This document shows, piece by piece, positions 1-10,883 of a stretch of 64,000 nt of DNA. The stretch covers positions 43,287,362 through 43,351,361 of the forward strand of contig NC_073694.1 in NCBI RefSeq assembly GCF_029784165.1, written 5' to 3'. Under the pieces are notes generated by a model, which was not told the DNA's origin, searched no databases, and saw only the letters and a program-made list of their open reading frames with translations. A program made the translations under genes and the position numbers. Position 1 is the first letter of the stretch, and every line of letters starts with the position of its first letter. Source of the DNA: Wyeomyia smithii. Lineage: Eukaryota > Arthropoda > Insecta > Diptera > Culicidae.

Positions 1-2237
1 CTACTGGTTGGCCACTTTTATTCGGTTCTCCGCTTTCTGCCGTGCGTACGCAAGTTTTACACTTTGTAATTTATCATTGATGTTAATTTTACCGCAAGGG
101 GTTTTCGCTGTTATAGCAATGTAAGTGCGGCTTGGAGTTTTTTTCCGAAATCGTTTTATTGCGAATATTACCTACCAGTTCAAGCCTTCGTGAAAATATC
201 CTTGGCCAACTGCAACCAGATCAGGTTTTCTCGTTCGCATAATATTGTCTCGGTTTTCGTTTTGTCCGTATGAGTGTCGATAACCTTGATTCGGTTGGTA
301 ACGGAAAAATCAAACCAATCCCGGTACGAACAGGTGTTTCGTTCTGCCAGCGAGAGGCGGTGGCCTTAATTTAAACATTCGCCGGTCGTTATCCCGTAAA
401 GTTGGTGTTTCGGTAATATTCGAATAATTATGTCAAAGGCAAATTTTTCGATAATTGCTAGTTGAAGTTTGATTGCGACTAGCCCGGTAAGAGATATTTT
501 GGAAAGAGGCCGTCAATTTTATTCAGGTATTTCACAGTAGCCATAAATTAATCAAATTTATGTGCAGAGGCATTCTCCATCGATGTGAGTTATTACTCGA
601 TTAACTTTTTAATTGCAAAATAATATTACGAAATGTAATTTTACCGCAAGTTTCGTTGATTGAAACGAAAAATCCTAAATTTGCACAGGTTAGTCATTTG
701 TTTCAGATTTCTCACTTTAGGTGTGGAAGCAACTTCCCCCCCTCAATTTGTCCCCGCTGGGTGGTAAAATAATTACAAAAGTATTCCATCAACGCAATTT
801 AAATTACTCCTGCCAAATCATTTTGGCTCAATAAACCCGGCCGTCAATCGGGCATCGCGGCAGCCACCGCAGCGGAAACGATCGCTATGGGAACGGACTC
901 AGCGCTTCGGGATGGATGGAATTTTTCTCAAGCCCCTCAAGTCGTCTGGTCCGGGGCTGAGATTGATTTACCGGCTTCGTGGGAGCGTCCCACGATGAAT
1001 AGAAACTGGTGCTGAGAGAGCGCGGACCGAAACACAAAGAACCCAAATCGATTTAATTCGAGCACCTGAAAAGACATCTTCGCAGCTCGAGAGGACTTGA
1101 GACGAAACCAGTTTGAGGTGGGTGTTTCTTTGGAAAATAAGTTGCGAAGGTAAATGAAATCTCAACCAGCTCGCGCTTGTCGATCTCGGTTCGACTCATC
1201 GTGTGGAATTGCATCCATCCTCTGACCGCTGAAGCTGCCGAAAGAGGGCACACAACACAATGACGGGGGAAGCGAATTGAGTTCCGTCAATGTCGGTTGC
1301 GCCATCAACAAGGATGCTAATGAACGGTCGATTGACAGTCGCTTGACGCTTTAATTGAAGTTACAGTGCGAATAGCTAAATCACTGTAGAGTAGTTTGAG
1401 AAACGTTGGATCCATCTAGAAACCGACCGTGCCATCGCTCAAGTGAGTCGAATTGTTTCTTTTGCAGAAATTGAATAGACTGGATAATTTGTTTATAAAA
1501 AGAGAGTCATTGCTTGAGTCGAGTTATATGTCGCTTTGTGTCTGCTGCCGGAGCCAAAATACAGTCGTTATCGTAACGCTACATCAATGCCAATCTTACT
1601 CACCGACAAAGGGCACCCGAACCGAAATGTTCGCTCCGGATTCTTTATGCACGAAAGGCAAATGGCATCATTATCACCCGTCCGTGCTTTATATCATCGC
1701 CGTCGGTTTCCTAACCAAGACAAAGCTGTCGTCGCAGCAATCGTTGAATGTCTCTCTCTACTATCAGCAGGTTGACGTCTTTCCGCTACCATTCAGAAGC
1801 AGCAACGCGTGTCATGAGCTTTCCCTTCAGCTCTCGATTTTACATTGAATGTGGTTTTCCTAGGGTAATGGGGTTATTTCTTTTTCAAGTGTGAATTTCA
1901 GTGGCGCAATAATACAACATCACTATCCTTTTTCGATGTCATTAATCTAAATAAGATGAACTATTTGATAATAAGTTGAGAATAACTGTGACTACCCCAC
2001 CACTTACGAGGCACAGTTGCACTTGATTGTTGTTATTACTTGACGTATTATCATTGCAGTAGTGGTTTTTTACATTCGCGAAGCCGGGAAAAGAGATTTC
2101 CTATTGTGGAAAAGATACATTTATCACACTGAGTGGTGACATTATTGTCGCCTTATGACTGTCGAATGGTGATAGCAATCTCTTGAGTGTGTACGGCACA
2201 CAATTTGGGGAGCAGCGGTTCTGAATAGATGGGATTT
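1..2237. other. Unique-looking DNA, no gene recognised
   Basis: I see no coding region, RNA gene or repeat family that recurs elsewhere in the window. A plus-strand open frame of 131 codons at 1453-1848 has no motif, signal peptide or domain I recognise, and overlapping frames of similar length occur, so I treat it as chance. The base composition is less AT-rich than the repeat-rich parts. This fits intergenic or large-intron host DNA. Confidence 0.5.
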
Positions 2238-2245
2238 ACGGTGAC

Positions 2246-2750
2246 CCCAAGTATGATGACAGTTCTACAAGGTATGCTACATTTTTGTCTATCCACGCAC
2301 ACAAACAAATCTCGTTGTTGATAAAAGTGTGAAAAATTGTGACAATATGTCGAAATAAAATATATAAAAATGCTATATTTCTAATAGTTGGAGCATAAAC
2401 TTAGCCATTGTCATAGCTCATGACTTTTGTTACTGTATGAAACATAAGCGACTCTATTTAGAAGCGCTATTAGAGTACCAGAAAAAAACGAAAAGTGCAA
2501 AAAGGTTACCGGCAAATTGATGAAAAACAGCATATTTTACCTAAACCGTAGCATGTTTATGTATTCCCCACAAATAAAACATGTTTCAACATCATTTCTA
2601 TAACTTTTCAGGAAAGTATGTTTTATACGTTTAGTTTAAAGTGCAAAATCATTTCAAACTTCATACAAAATTGGAAAAAGTTCATAACGATCACTAATAC
2701 TAATGCATCGACGTGAATAGCATACCTTGTAGAACTGTCATCATACTTGG
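2246..2750. mobile_element. 505-bp MITE with 33-bp inverted ends and 8-bp target duplication
   Basis: The left end (2247-2279) and the reverse complement of the right end (2718-2750) are identical over 33 bases, beginning CCAAGTATGATGACAG. The 8-mer ACGGTGAC directly flanks the element on both sides (2238-2245 and 2751-2758), as expected for a target-site duplication. The interior is AT-rich and has no transposase frame, so it is non-autonomous. Eight-base duplications are typical of hAT and P-type transposons. The ends do not match a family I can name. Extending the match by one base gives a 9-base duplication with one mismatch, which would point to a Mutator-type element instead. Confidence 0.85.
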
Positions 2751-2989
2751 ACGGTGACACAGTATGTATAGTCCTACTTTTATGAAAATTTTATCATTAA
2801 GAAAACGACGTTTTTTTATATTCAAAAGTGTTTAGATAAATTGAACAGTTTATTGACGGGAAAGAATTGAAATATATTTAAAATCACTTTTCATTGTTGG
2901 AATAGGAAGAACTAATAAAATTGGGTCCCTCTGTTTTTATTGCTAATGGGGTTGTTAAAGGACTTTGAAGTACTAGTATTAGTGGCTAT

Positions 2990-4260
2990 CATCCAACGTC
3001 TTCACGGCATGTCTCTCGATGTTTGCCAGGTTAACAATGGGAATCTCTCCAAGTAGTGATTGCAGTTCGTGGTTCATACTACTGCACCGTCTCCCGCTTT
3101 CGGTAGATTGCCTCCATCGTCGCAAAGATTCTTGTAATAACGTTGAAGTCATCTGCGAAGCCTATGAGTGCGTGTCTGTAAGCTAATGCTCGCTTGTTAG
3201 ATTACACCCTCAAGTGTAATATTGAACATCGTACAGGATAGTAAATCCTTGCTTCAACACGCTTCGCGCCAAAAAGGGATAAGAAAGTGACCTCGATACG
3301 CATTCGGTCAGAGGTAGCTTTAAGGGGTTATATACATTTTTAGTTTTCAAAAAACCGAAAAAAAAATTTATTGCATTATCTTCAAATACAACATCTTGAG
3401 AACATCTCCATAGTTTTTCATAAAGATCTGAGCAATAGGAAGGAAGTTAGAGCAATTTGCAGCGCGCCTCGCCACGGCCGCATAAGCTAAACTTGAAACT
3501 TTACACGCGATTATCTCGGAATATTTTTTTTCCGGAAAATAACTTTGCCGTGATCCTGTTTGCGGGAAAACTACTGAACCGATGTCCTTCATCTTTTTTT
3601 TTAAATTTTCGTTATTAAATTTGCCGGTCCTTGAACGACCGCTTCTTAAAACATACAGTTACATTTGGCCGCAAAAAAATTTTAATGCAAGTTTTAGCGC
3701 TCAAAATGTGCATTTTTTGGGAAAACGTTCCTGTTTGCACTGAAAACAAAATACTCATAAAAGCGATCGTTCAAGGACACGGCACACTTCTAAACTAATG
3801 AAATAATATGAGTTTTTTTATTTCGGTTGACCCGCTGTGTCTCTATCAGGATCACCGCAAGCCTCTGCAAAAAAATAGCGTTTCGGGTAAACGGCCATTA
3901 CTCCAGTAATAATTGGTATATCTCAAAATCAAACAAATTTTTTTGTTTATGATAAGCTGTACTTTCAGAAAAATACCACTTTGATGCAATGAAAATGGTG
4001 CTATGCACTTAAAAATAAGTTCAAACTTCCCTCATTTTTCTAGACTAAAAAGGTATATAACCCCTTAATAAATCTTGTATGCTATGGTAAACCATAGCTG
4101 GTCTCGATCGACTGTATCATACGCTGCATTAAAGTCCACGGAAAGATGATCTGTGGGAACGGTGTACTCTCGTCATTTCTAGAGGATCCAATGGAGAGTG
4201 AAAATTTGATCCGTAGTAGCACGTGCTTGCATAAAACCTGCTTGATACAGTAGGTTTCCG
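2990..4260 (-). pseudogene. RTE-like non-LTR reverse transcriptase relic, split by a TTAA element
   Basis: On the minus strand, 3145-3162 encodes the RT catalytic box as G-F-A-D-D-F. The surrounding stretch matches in order the RT of the larger relic at 58692-59390. Examples are the segment reading 'acaccctcaagtgtaatatt' here against 'acaccctcaagggcgatgtt' there, and the box around 'ctcgatcgactgtatcat' near 4105-4120. The match breaks at 3323 and resumes at 4069. The gap is a TTAA-flanked element, described separately. Frameshifts and stops are frequent, so no protein is made. Only the palm region of RT survives; the endonuclease and tail are missing. It is probably an old 5'-truncated copy. 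Confidence 0.7.
3324..4064. mobile_element. TTAA-flanked MITE (piggyBac-type) inserted in an RT relic
   Basis: Both junctions read TTAA (3320-3323 and 4065-4068). The ends are inverted copies beginning GGGGTTATATAC, followed by a T-rich run. About 740 bases lie between them with no transposase frame. The minus-strand frame at 3368-3592 is AT-rich chance sequence. Flanking RT sequence is continuous once the element and one TTAA are ignored, which supports a single insertion. Exact TTAA duplication is characteristic of piggyBac and also of Kolobok-type elements; the superfamily is inferred from the target site only. Confidence 0.8.
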
Positions 4261-5616
4261 TTTCCGCAACAAAATTTTAAATTTCCTTTTTTACCTTTTT
4301 TGTCATCAATAATTTCAATTCAAGACTTCAAAATTATTATGAAAATTAATTATTTATATGATTAAATGGGTTTTTAACAAAATTCGTCTTATATAACGTA
4401 CAGTAATAACAAATTTCAAATTTGTCGTCACTTTTATTCTCTCGCAGCGCTTGTACAACAGTGTCTTTCACGTCAAACTCTCTGTTCCATTTGAAAGCAA
4501 ATGAGTGTAAAAGACGGCTGGTTTTAAATTGCCAGACCTGTTATATACGACAGTGCGTTGTTTACAGTTGGAGTCAAATACACGTTAAATTTAAGTTACT
4601 CATAAATAAGAGAAATTTCACCCATATTTGAAAAAGTTGCACGATTTTTTATTGAATAAAATATTTACCCATTTGATGAGTAACAGCTAACAATTTGTCT
4701 TTTGATACATTTTTAATTGATTTTCCAAATTTGAATTATGTGCTTTGTGAAATATAACTCTAGGAGAACTGCATTTATTCACGCTTGCTTTATTTGAAAT
4801 AAATTATGAAAAACATATACTTTGCGTGTAAACAAACATAAAAAGAAGACAAAAGACCTCGTGGAGGAGTTCCATCGTTACAATTTCATTGACAGAACAG
4901 TCCCTACATAACTAAGCATATGTCTACGAAACACATAGAAATAAATATGTTTCAAACCTGAGCAAAAGTGAAAAACTCAAAGTAAGCCAACTTTGTTGTG
5001 TAGTGTTTCATTTTGAAGTGTGATGTTTGCTTGATCATTTGACAGCTTGTCAACATCCAAAAGTTATGTTTACGGTCGTAACGAGAGGTTTGAACCGACC
5101 GCAATTGAACAGTTTTTTGTGGATGATAGTTACGCTTTGATACCGTTAGCTAATATATAACGTTTCGAAGATAAACAAGCGATTTCTTAATATAACAACG
5201 ATGGAGATTGTTAAAGAAGGTAAATCGAACAGAAATGGGTACTTAGCGCGTAAGGTTTTCTTTCCAAATACTCTGGTGTTCGTGCTAATATTTTCGGTTA
5301 TATTGGTGAAGAAAAAACCTTCCGGATTATTCCGGTTTCGTGTTTTATCGCTCTGTAAAAATAATCAAGAAATAATTCTATTTTCGCTTCTGGGATAGTT
5401 GTAGCCATGGTTACAAGAATGAAACTTTGTCAAACGATGGAAAAGTTTACCGAACAGTCATTTAATGATAAATTAAAGTATTTGGATGAATTTTGAGCCA
5501 AACATGGATTTATTATAAGAAAGGGCATATATCACTTTTAGGTGGGTTACTCTATGCAAAAATATGCCCAGATCCACTCATAATTTTTTAATTTATAATT
5601 TGTTTTTGTTAATTTT
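4261..5616. other. AT-rich DNA, nothing recognised
   Basis: No coding region, tRNA-like fold or inverted-end element could be supported. Open frames of 65-69 codons at 4422 and 5201 lack motifs. Confidence 0.4.
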
Positions 5617-5624
5617 GTTACCAC

Positions 5625-5717
5625 CAGGGCCGGATTTGGGCGTTGGGGGGCCGTTGGGGTTGGGAGTCGAGAGGTCCGGGGCATTTGTTCCCTTGGTCCC
5701 CCTCAAATCCGGGCCTG
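5625..5717. mobile_element. 93-bp hAT-type micro-MITE
   Basis: The ends are CAGGGCCGGATTTG on the left and, reverse-complemented, CAGGCCCGGATTTG on the right. The flanks are GTTACCAC (5617-5624) and GTTATCAC (5718-5725), an 8-base duplication with one transition. CAGGGCCGG-type ends with 8-base duplications are the standard signature of hAT transposons. The whole interior is about 65 bases of G/C-rich DNA and folds back on itself. It is far too short to encode anything. Confidence 0.82.
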
Positions 5718-5725
5718 GTTATCAC

Positions 5726-6194
5726 TATATGATACGTTTTCAGTGCAAAAAAAAATAGCAAAATAATTATGATCAGGTTTGATGTTCTAAGTGTTCCACT
5801 GTGCGGCATATCAATAGTGTTGGTAGTTGAGCTCGTTAGAAACCATCAGGCGTAAGATGTTTTCAGTTTCATTTGAATCAGTTTCAACCTAGAACGGGTG
5901 TCAAAATCAGCTCAGTTTGTTATGTGAATCATTGTATACTATGTACTATAAAATGTTGCCAAAAACGGAACCCGTTGTTGCCTTAATCGGAGTGTGCCAA
6001 AAACGAAGCATGCCAAAAACGGAAACATACTGTACTACTCTACGAATCTTAAGAAGATAGACGATGGAGTAGGGCGAGAACTATGTAGGCGGCTTAAACA
6101 ATTTTAAGATGCCACGGTAGATACTAAATTGCAGCCAACCGTGACCAAGAAATGTGTTGTTTCGCAAGTTTAGAGACAACAATGATGCGAATTT
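5726..6194. other. Unassigned DNA with three copies of a short word
   Basis: The word GCCAAAAACG occurs at 5958, 5996 and 6012 in the same orientation. No element boundary or gene could be assigned. Confidence 0.35.
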
Positions 6195-6593
6195 TTGGAA
6201 ACTTCTTCGGTTACCAAATGCTCAACATTCTCCGATCACATATCTGACATCGACCCATTCCCATGGACCTCAAGACTATCTATAGAACACTATCCGTTTT
6301 GTCTTCCAACGACTGTAACGCAACGACAAGGCTTAATCTGCCGTATCTCATCTATCTTACGCCCTATTGACCCATGTCCAAAATGTACGTGGACTTCGGA
6401 CAAAAATCGACACTTTTTTCCTTGCTCCGAGTACAACGTTATCGTTCTCGCGGAAACGTGGCTGGATGAAAGCATTCTCAGCTCTTTGAATACTCATTTG
6501 CTAACGGATTGCAATAGAGTACACAGTCGACAGTCGCGTGATGGTGGAGTCTTAATAACCGTTTTCTCCAGCCGCTGCACAATGGTCCAATAA
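6195..6593 (+). pseudogene. Endonuclease-domain fragment of a Jockey/CR1-type non-LTR element
   Basis: The frame from about 6345 reads a stretch typical of the apurinic-like endonuclease of non-LTR retrotransposons. It contains 'YNVIVLAETWLDESI', where the ETW core holds the conserved catalytic glutamate region, followed about 25 residues later by 'RDGGVLI'. The first 50 or so residues of this 132-codon frame are not recognisable. The match stops near 6575, where the word 'gcacaatggtcca' of an unrelated mosquito-type repeat begins (compare 56930). No RT follows, so this is an isolated fragment. Confidence 0.6.
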
Positions 6594-6786
6594 GGCAAAA
6601 AGTGGAACTTAATTCCATAGCGCCTTTCACCTTCATCCTAGCTTAATAGTGTCTTCGGAATGGATGTTTGTATGAATGACCGCAAATTCCCAAATCGCAA
6701 ATTGTCAAAAAATATGAAAAATTCACTATACTAAAAATAAAAAAAATGTGGAAGAAGTTGTTTATAAGACACGACCGCAAGGTTAA

Positions 6787-7062
6787 CGTAGAATTACGAC
6801 AGCCTGTCTTATGTCAATATAGTTTTTTGAAAATGGTTTGGAAATGCACTCGATTGGGGTCAATCAATTTAATAATGTGAAGCGGTATACTTTTTCGTAT
6901 ATATTTTTTCGTATATTATTTTTGTTTTTAAAATTAACGAAATCCATTGGAAACTGACTGAGTTTGAAACATTTGAAAGTGAGCATTTATTGTGACGCTC
7001 TGGATGTTTTCGGTTTTACAATTTATACCTCTATATATGTTGCCATAAGACGTAATTCTACG
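6787..7062. mobile_element. TTAA-flanked MITE with CGTAGAATTACG ends
   Basis: TTAA lies at 6783-6786 and 7063-7066. The left end CGTAGAATTACG and the right end CGTAATTCTACG are exact inverted copies. Further in, a GTCTTATG word is shared in inverted orientation after a short insertion on the left. The right half is repeated at 8879-9008. No transposase is present. The TTAA target suggests a piggyBac-type source. Confidence 0.72.
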
Positions 7063-7127
7063 TTAAAAGCCCATTAATCGATGTGTTTAAGTTTCCTCTG
7101 TTGAAAGAAAATTGTATTTTATAATTC

Positions 7128-7555
7128 ATAAATGCTTCATGATCGCGTGCGATATCCGCTCTTACATAATAAGTCTCATTTAATTCTGGTTTAGAGCTAT
7201 CTTCTGAATAGCCCGCCTTAATTTCAAGTTCCCACAGTTTGTCCCAGTTTTGTAATACGGATGCACGAAAAATGATTTCTTGTGAACATTTTGTCGAGCC
7301 AGTGGAAGAGCTGAATGACCTCTCAGGTTAAAGGCTCTCTAATAAAAATCAAATCAAATAAAATCTGTGGATCCGGACCGATAGAGCTCTCATAAACAAA
7401 ATAACATCTATCGTATCGTGTTGCGGCTTGAAAAGAGACAATGTTCCCGTCCTTGTATCGAATGGAAGCAAATTGTTGCGTGTTTGATATTACCGATGGT
7501 AGACATGAGTATGAAGGTCGAAATTCTGCTGTGATGTCAAACTATAACCTTATTC
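7128..7555 (+). repeat. Diverged direct duplication, copy 1
   Basis: This segment and 7828-8300 are direct repeats. They share 'aaatgcttcatg', 'gatcgcgtgcgata', 'tttcaagttcccacagtttg', 'aaaatgatttcttgtg' and 'gatggtagacatgagtatg' in the same order. Copy 1 has an extra 74 bases at 7301-7374. Copy 2 has extra sequence near 7884-7990. Neither has a credible coding frame. Confidence 0.75.
7301..7374 (+). mobile_element. 74-bp insertion in duplication copy 1, retroposon-tail-like
   Basis: Copy 2 of the duplication runs directly from 'gtcgagcc' to 'ggaccgatag' (8106-8120). Copy 1 has 74 additional bases at that exact point. The insert ends in an A-rich stretch built on 'aaatcaaat' words, resembling the 3' tail of a 5'-truncated retroposon. 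The candidate duplication is short (GAGCC/GATCC). The class is uncertain. Confidence 0.5.
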
Positions 7556-7827
7556 TTCAAGACGTTACATCCTTGTTAATGAAGTTTTGTGTATTTTCTA
7601 AAACGAACTCAGCACCGTGAGCAGAACGTGCCGAACTTTTCAGTTTGATATCGGATTTCGTATATACCGCCGGTTATGCACAGTATCATCGAATCGTAAT
7701 AAACATCACACTACTGTGCATTTGCAGCGGCATCAAACCACAGTTGCAATTTAATAATAACCATTCATTATGCTCTTCCAAAAACATGTAGTAGCCTTGA
7801 AAAAGGCCAATTACTGCAATTATCGCT

Positions 7828-8300
7828 TAAATGCTTCATGGTCAGATCGCGTGCGATATTCGCTCTGACATAATATTTTTTTCGAACGTTGAAGAATGAT
7901 ATAACTAGAAATAGAGGCGTGACTCCTTAATTCCCAGTTATACTATTCTCCAACGTTAAAAATAAATTATTTTGTATGTCGTAATGTACGGAACATAATT
8001 CTCATTCTATTCTGGTTAAGAGTTCGCCTCAATTTCAAGTTCCCACAGTTTGTCTCAGTTTCGTAATACAGATGCACAAAAAATGATTTCTTGTGGACAT
8101 TTTGTCGAGCCGGACCGATAGAGCTCTCATAGAGGCAACAAAATAACATTGTATCGTGTCGTGTTGCGGCTTGACAGGAGACAACGTTTCCGTTCCCGTG
8201 TCGAATGGAAGCAGGTTGTTGCGTGTTTGATATTGCCGATGGTAGACATGAGTATGAAGGTAGAAATTCTGCTGTGATGTCAAACTGTAACCGTTTTGTT
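7828..8300 (+). repeat. Diverged direct duplication, copy 2
   Basis: This is the second copy of the 7128-7555 segment, offset by 700 bases at its start and about 800 at its end because of extra internal sequence. Similarity ends after 'aaactgtaacc'. The minus-strand open frame at 8035-8355 runs through it, but copy 1 does not keep that frame, so I do not call it a gene. Confidence 0.72.
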
Positions 8301-8378
8301 TTAAGACGCAATAGCGTAAGTGCTGCATTTCCTGTTGTCTGCTGCCATCCAGCACGAGAGCAAGAATAAATTACAACC

Positions 8379-8394
8379 GGCCCTTCTCAGGGCC
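8379..8394 (+). promoter_or_regulatory. Perfect histone-type 3' stem-loop
   Basis: The sequence is a 6-bp stem GGCCCT/AGGGCC closed by the 4-base loop TCTC and followed by ACCA. It fits the consensus of the replication-dependent histone mRNA 3' end: a GG-based 6-bp stem, a loop of form UYUN, and a 3' ACCA. That element normally binds SLBP and directs U7-dependent processing. I could not find a histone coding frame upstream on this strand, and the preceding 80 bases match no histone C-terminus convincingly. It may be the remains of a histone gene fragment or a chance match. Confidence 0.5.
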
Positions 8395-8878
8395 ACCAAC
8401 ACGTTCTTGAGGCAATGTTGAATTTTTCTTGCCTTGCAAATGCTGAAATTTGCAGTTTTACGTTTGTTGCACATGATGAAAAATTTTAACTACTTCAATC
8501 ACTTAATTGTAGAGCTATTATATTTTACAACAGTAAAAACACTAGCCAATTTGTTCAATTATCATCATTTCGGATAACCATTCTGAAACCCGGCTTTTCT
8601 TTCTTCGACACAATTAGCATTCAACGTCCGTGTAGTATCGGTACAGTCATGGAATGAATTATACATAAAACACGAAGCGCGCATTCCTAGTCAACTAGGT
8701 ATATTCTGTTGACCTTGCTAGGAAATGAAGCATTAGGCTACCAATCAGAGGTCGACATTTGCGTTTCGACGAGGCTTGACAATTTTCAATTGTACAATAG
8801 TTCGAACACTCAGATTACAATTTTCTGCATTTTGACGGGTGCTTAGATGATTTTCCAATCGATTGCTGCAAAAATGAC

Positions 8879-9008
8879 GGAAATCGGTTGGAAACTGACT
8901 GAGTTTAAAACGTTTGAAAGTAGGCAATTTTCGTGACGCTCTCGATGTTTCCGGTTTTGATATTGGATTCCTGTATATGTTGCCGTAAGACGTAAGTCTA
9001 CGTCAAAA
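8879..9008 (+). repeat. Second copy of the right half of the 6787-7062 family
   Basis: Shared words in the same order are 'ggaaactgactgagttt', 'gtgacgctctcgatgttt' (with one change) and 'atatgttgcc...aagacgta'. It ends in GTCTACGTC, a mutated form of the CTACGTTAA end. I could not locate a matching left end. Confidence 0.6.
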
Positions 9009-9011
9009 TAA

Positions 9012-9120
9012 CTTTTTTTGTGTTAAGAGATAGAGGAATGGTTTAATCAGAAAAGTTGTAGAAAATTCAAAAATGTGAAACTTTGGTGAGCGAATGAAAA
9101 TTCTATCTTCATTCAGTACA
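9012..9120. repeat. Interspersed repeat, copy 1
   Basis: It begins 'ttaagagatagaggaa' and continues to 'tgtgaaactttggtgag'. A second copy lies at 11212-11300 in the same orientation. Function and class are unknown. Confidence 0.5.
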
Positions 9121-9260
9121 AAGACATGAAGTATATTATATGGAACATACTCGAAAGCTAGTTTTTTGTACTTAACTTTCGTTTGTTGCATTATACACGA
9201 AAGTGTTGTTCGGAGGAATTAATAGGGCACACAAAACACACATTTTTGCCAAAGACTATA

Positions 9261-9892
9261 ATAGTGCCCATAAAAGCATAACTGACCCATATGGATCGTA
9301 ATTAACCTGAAAACCTGAAATTTAGACCGACTTAATTTGAAAACTTTCCGAAAAAACATCCCACCTGAATTGTCCCATATGAAAAATCAATAGCAATAGC
9401 GGTCCCACATTGATATCATCCCATTATAAACACTTTGTTTCTGAATGAAACAATCAGAAAACGTTAAAATTTTTTTAAATCATCATTGCACGTTAGAGAT
9501 CCACGGACAATGCTTCCTAAAATGCACGTTTATCTCTAGCGACACTATTATTACCGAACTTTCGCACTACTATACTGTTCAAGTGTTATATTTCAAAACT
9601 TAACGCGCTTCTCATCTGTTAAAATGAAATGACGATGGGACTGGTATACACTTATAATTGTATAACAGTCTCATCTTAGAAATTCCTGAATAAGGCAATT
9701 TTAATGATCAGTTTTACAACCAAAATATTATCATAGTTAATTTGTGAATGCATTGAAGTATTATCCTCGAAGAAAGTACAATAATTCTAACCTTGGGGAA
9801 CATAAAATACGAATGAAAGTCTAACATTAAAATCGGATTTTCTCGTTCTTCATGTTTTTCCATGTGGAACAGTTATGCTTTTATGGGCAGTG
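9261..9892. mobile_element. MITE with GTGCCCATAAAAGCATAACTG ends (TA-type)
   Basis: Left end 9264 onwards and right end 9870-9891 are inverted copies with a shared core CCCATAAAAGCATAACTG. Both ends lie next to TA dinucleotides (9259-9260 and 9893-9894), compatible with a Tc1/mariner-type TA duplication, although the outermost two to three bases differ. The roughly 630-base interior has no transposase frame. The class is inferred from end architecture. Confidence 0.68.
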
Positions 9893-9971
9893 TATATCTC
9901 CAGGACTCCCTATAAAGTTATATCATATTTAAGCTTTTTTTCGATAACTTCAAGAACGCATAGGTTATAAA

Positions 9972-10825
9972 GGGTCTCCTACGAAAGGCAGAAAATCAAA
10001 AGGCAGAAACACGGAAAGCAGAATTACGAAAGGCAGAATATTTCATAAGGCAGAATAACGAATAGCAAAATCACAAAAAGCACGAATGACAGAATTTAAA
10101 AATGGCCTATTTTCTTTTTAACAACACACTCGCGGCCTTTGGCCAACTCTATTGTCCGAGTGTATGCTCGGACTCGCTACCGCTCGTTCGGACTTAACTA
10201 AAGGAAAGAAAACCTGTTTGAATAATCCTAGAAAACCAATAGATCAGTAGTTTGTATGCGAGAGGCCGTCGCTTCCGACGGCGGGTCGGCGGCCGGCTTG
10301 GACCGCGGAAACCACGGCGGCTTTGTGCCGCCTCGGTTCCTTGCCCTCGATAATGCGTCTTCGCCGCATGAATTGTTTTACGTTAATTATAATCAACAAG
10401 CCGTTGAGACTAGTGTAAGTTATACCTAACATCGAAAAACTAATCTCCACGATGTCGTGAGAGTCTTTAGGACCTGAGCCAAAGCATTTTGCGCGTTTCG
10501 GATCTAATAATTAGGCTTGATTTACACCTCCCATCAAAACTGGTCATTGCTTGTGACCAGTTATTATGTTTGATTACCAAATAATATTAAATAATAAAGG
10601 TAGAGTAGCAGCTTTGATACCGTGACCAGGATTCGCACCAAATTATCATCACGCATTTGGCTATCGTGAGTCAGGTTTTGCTACCAGTGATTCTGCCTTT
10701 CGTGCCCTTCGGAATTCTGCCTTTTGAAATATTCTGCCTTGTGTGTACGGTCATAGAGTTCTGCCTTTCATTATTTTGCCTTTCATGCTTCTGCCTTTCG
10801 TGATTCTGCCTTTTGTGGCGAACCC
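9972..10825. mobile_element. Element with inverted ends made of AAAGGCAGAA words and a GC-rich core
   Basis: The left 120 bases contain repeated 'aaaggcagaa' words. The right 140 bases (10680-10825) contain the reverse complement 'ttctgccttt' about seven times. The outermost bases are inverted as GGGTCTCCTAC and GGGTTCGCCAC. The core includes a 7-bp stem GTCCGAG/CTCGGAC around a 6-base loop at 10154-10173. It also has a strongly G/C-rich block at 10258-10350. A 68-codon minus-strand frame (10244-10450) crosses that block but has no recognisable domain. The architecture resembles foldback or hAT-like elements with subterminal repeats. I could not fix a target duplication. Confidence 0.65.
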
Positions 10826-10883
10826 GTTAAAAAGGGGTAAGTGGAATCATGATGTCAATACTTTTCCTTGTAGTTAAGCTAAA

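Noticed and set aside
8035..8355. 106-codon minus-strand frame
   Set aside because: It covers duplication copy 2, and the homologous frame is not kept in copy 1.
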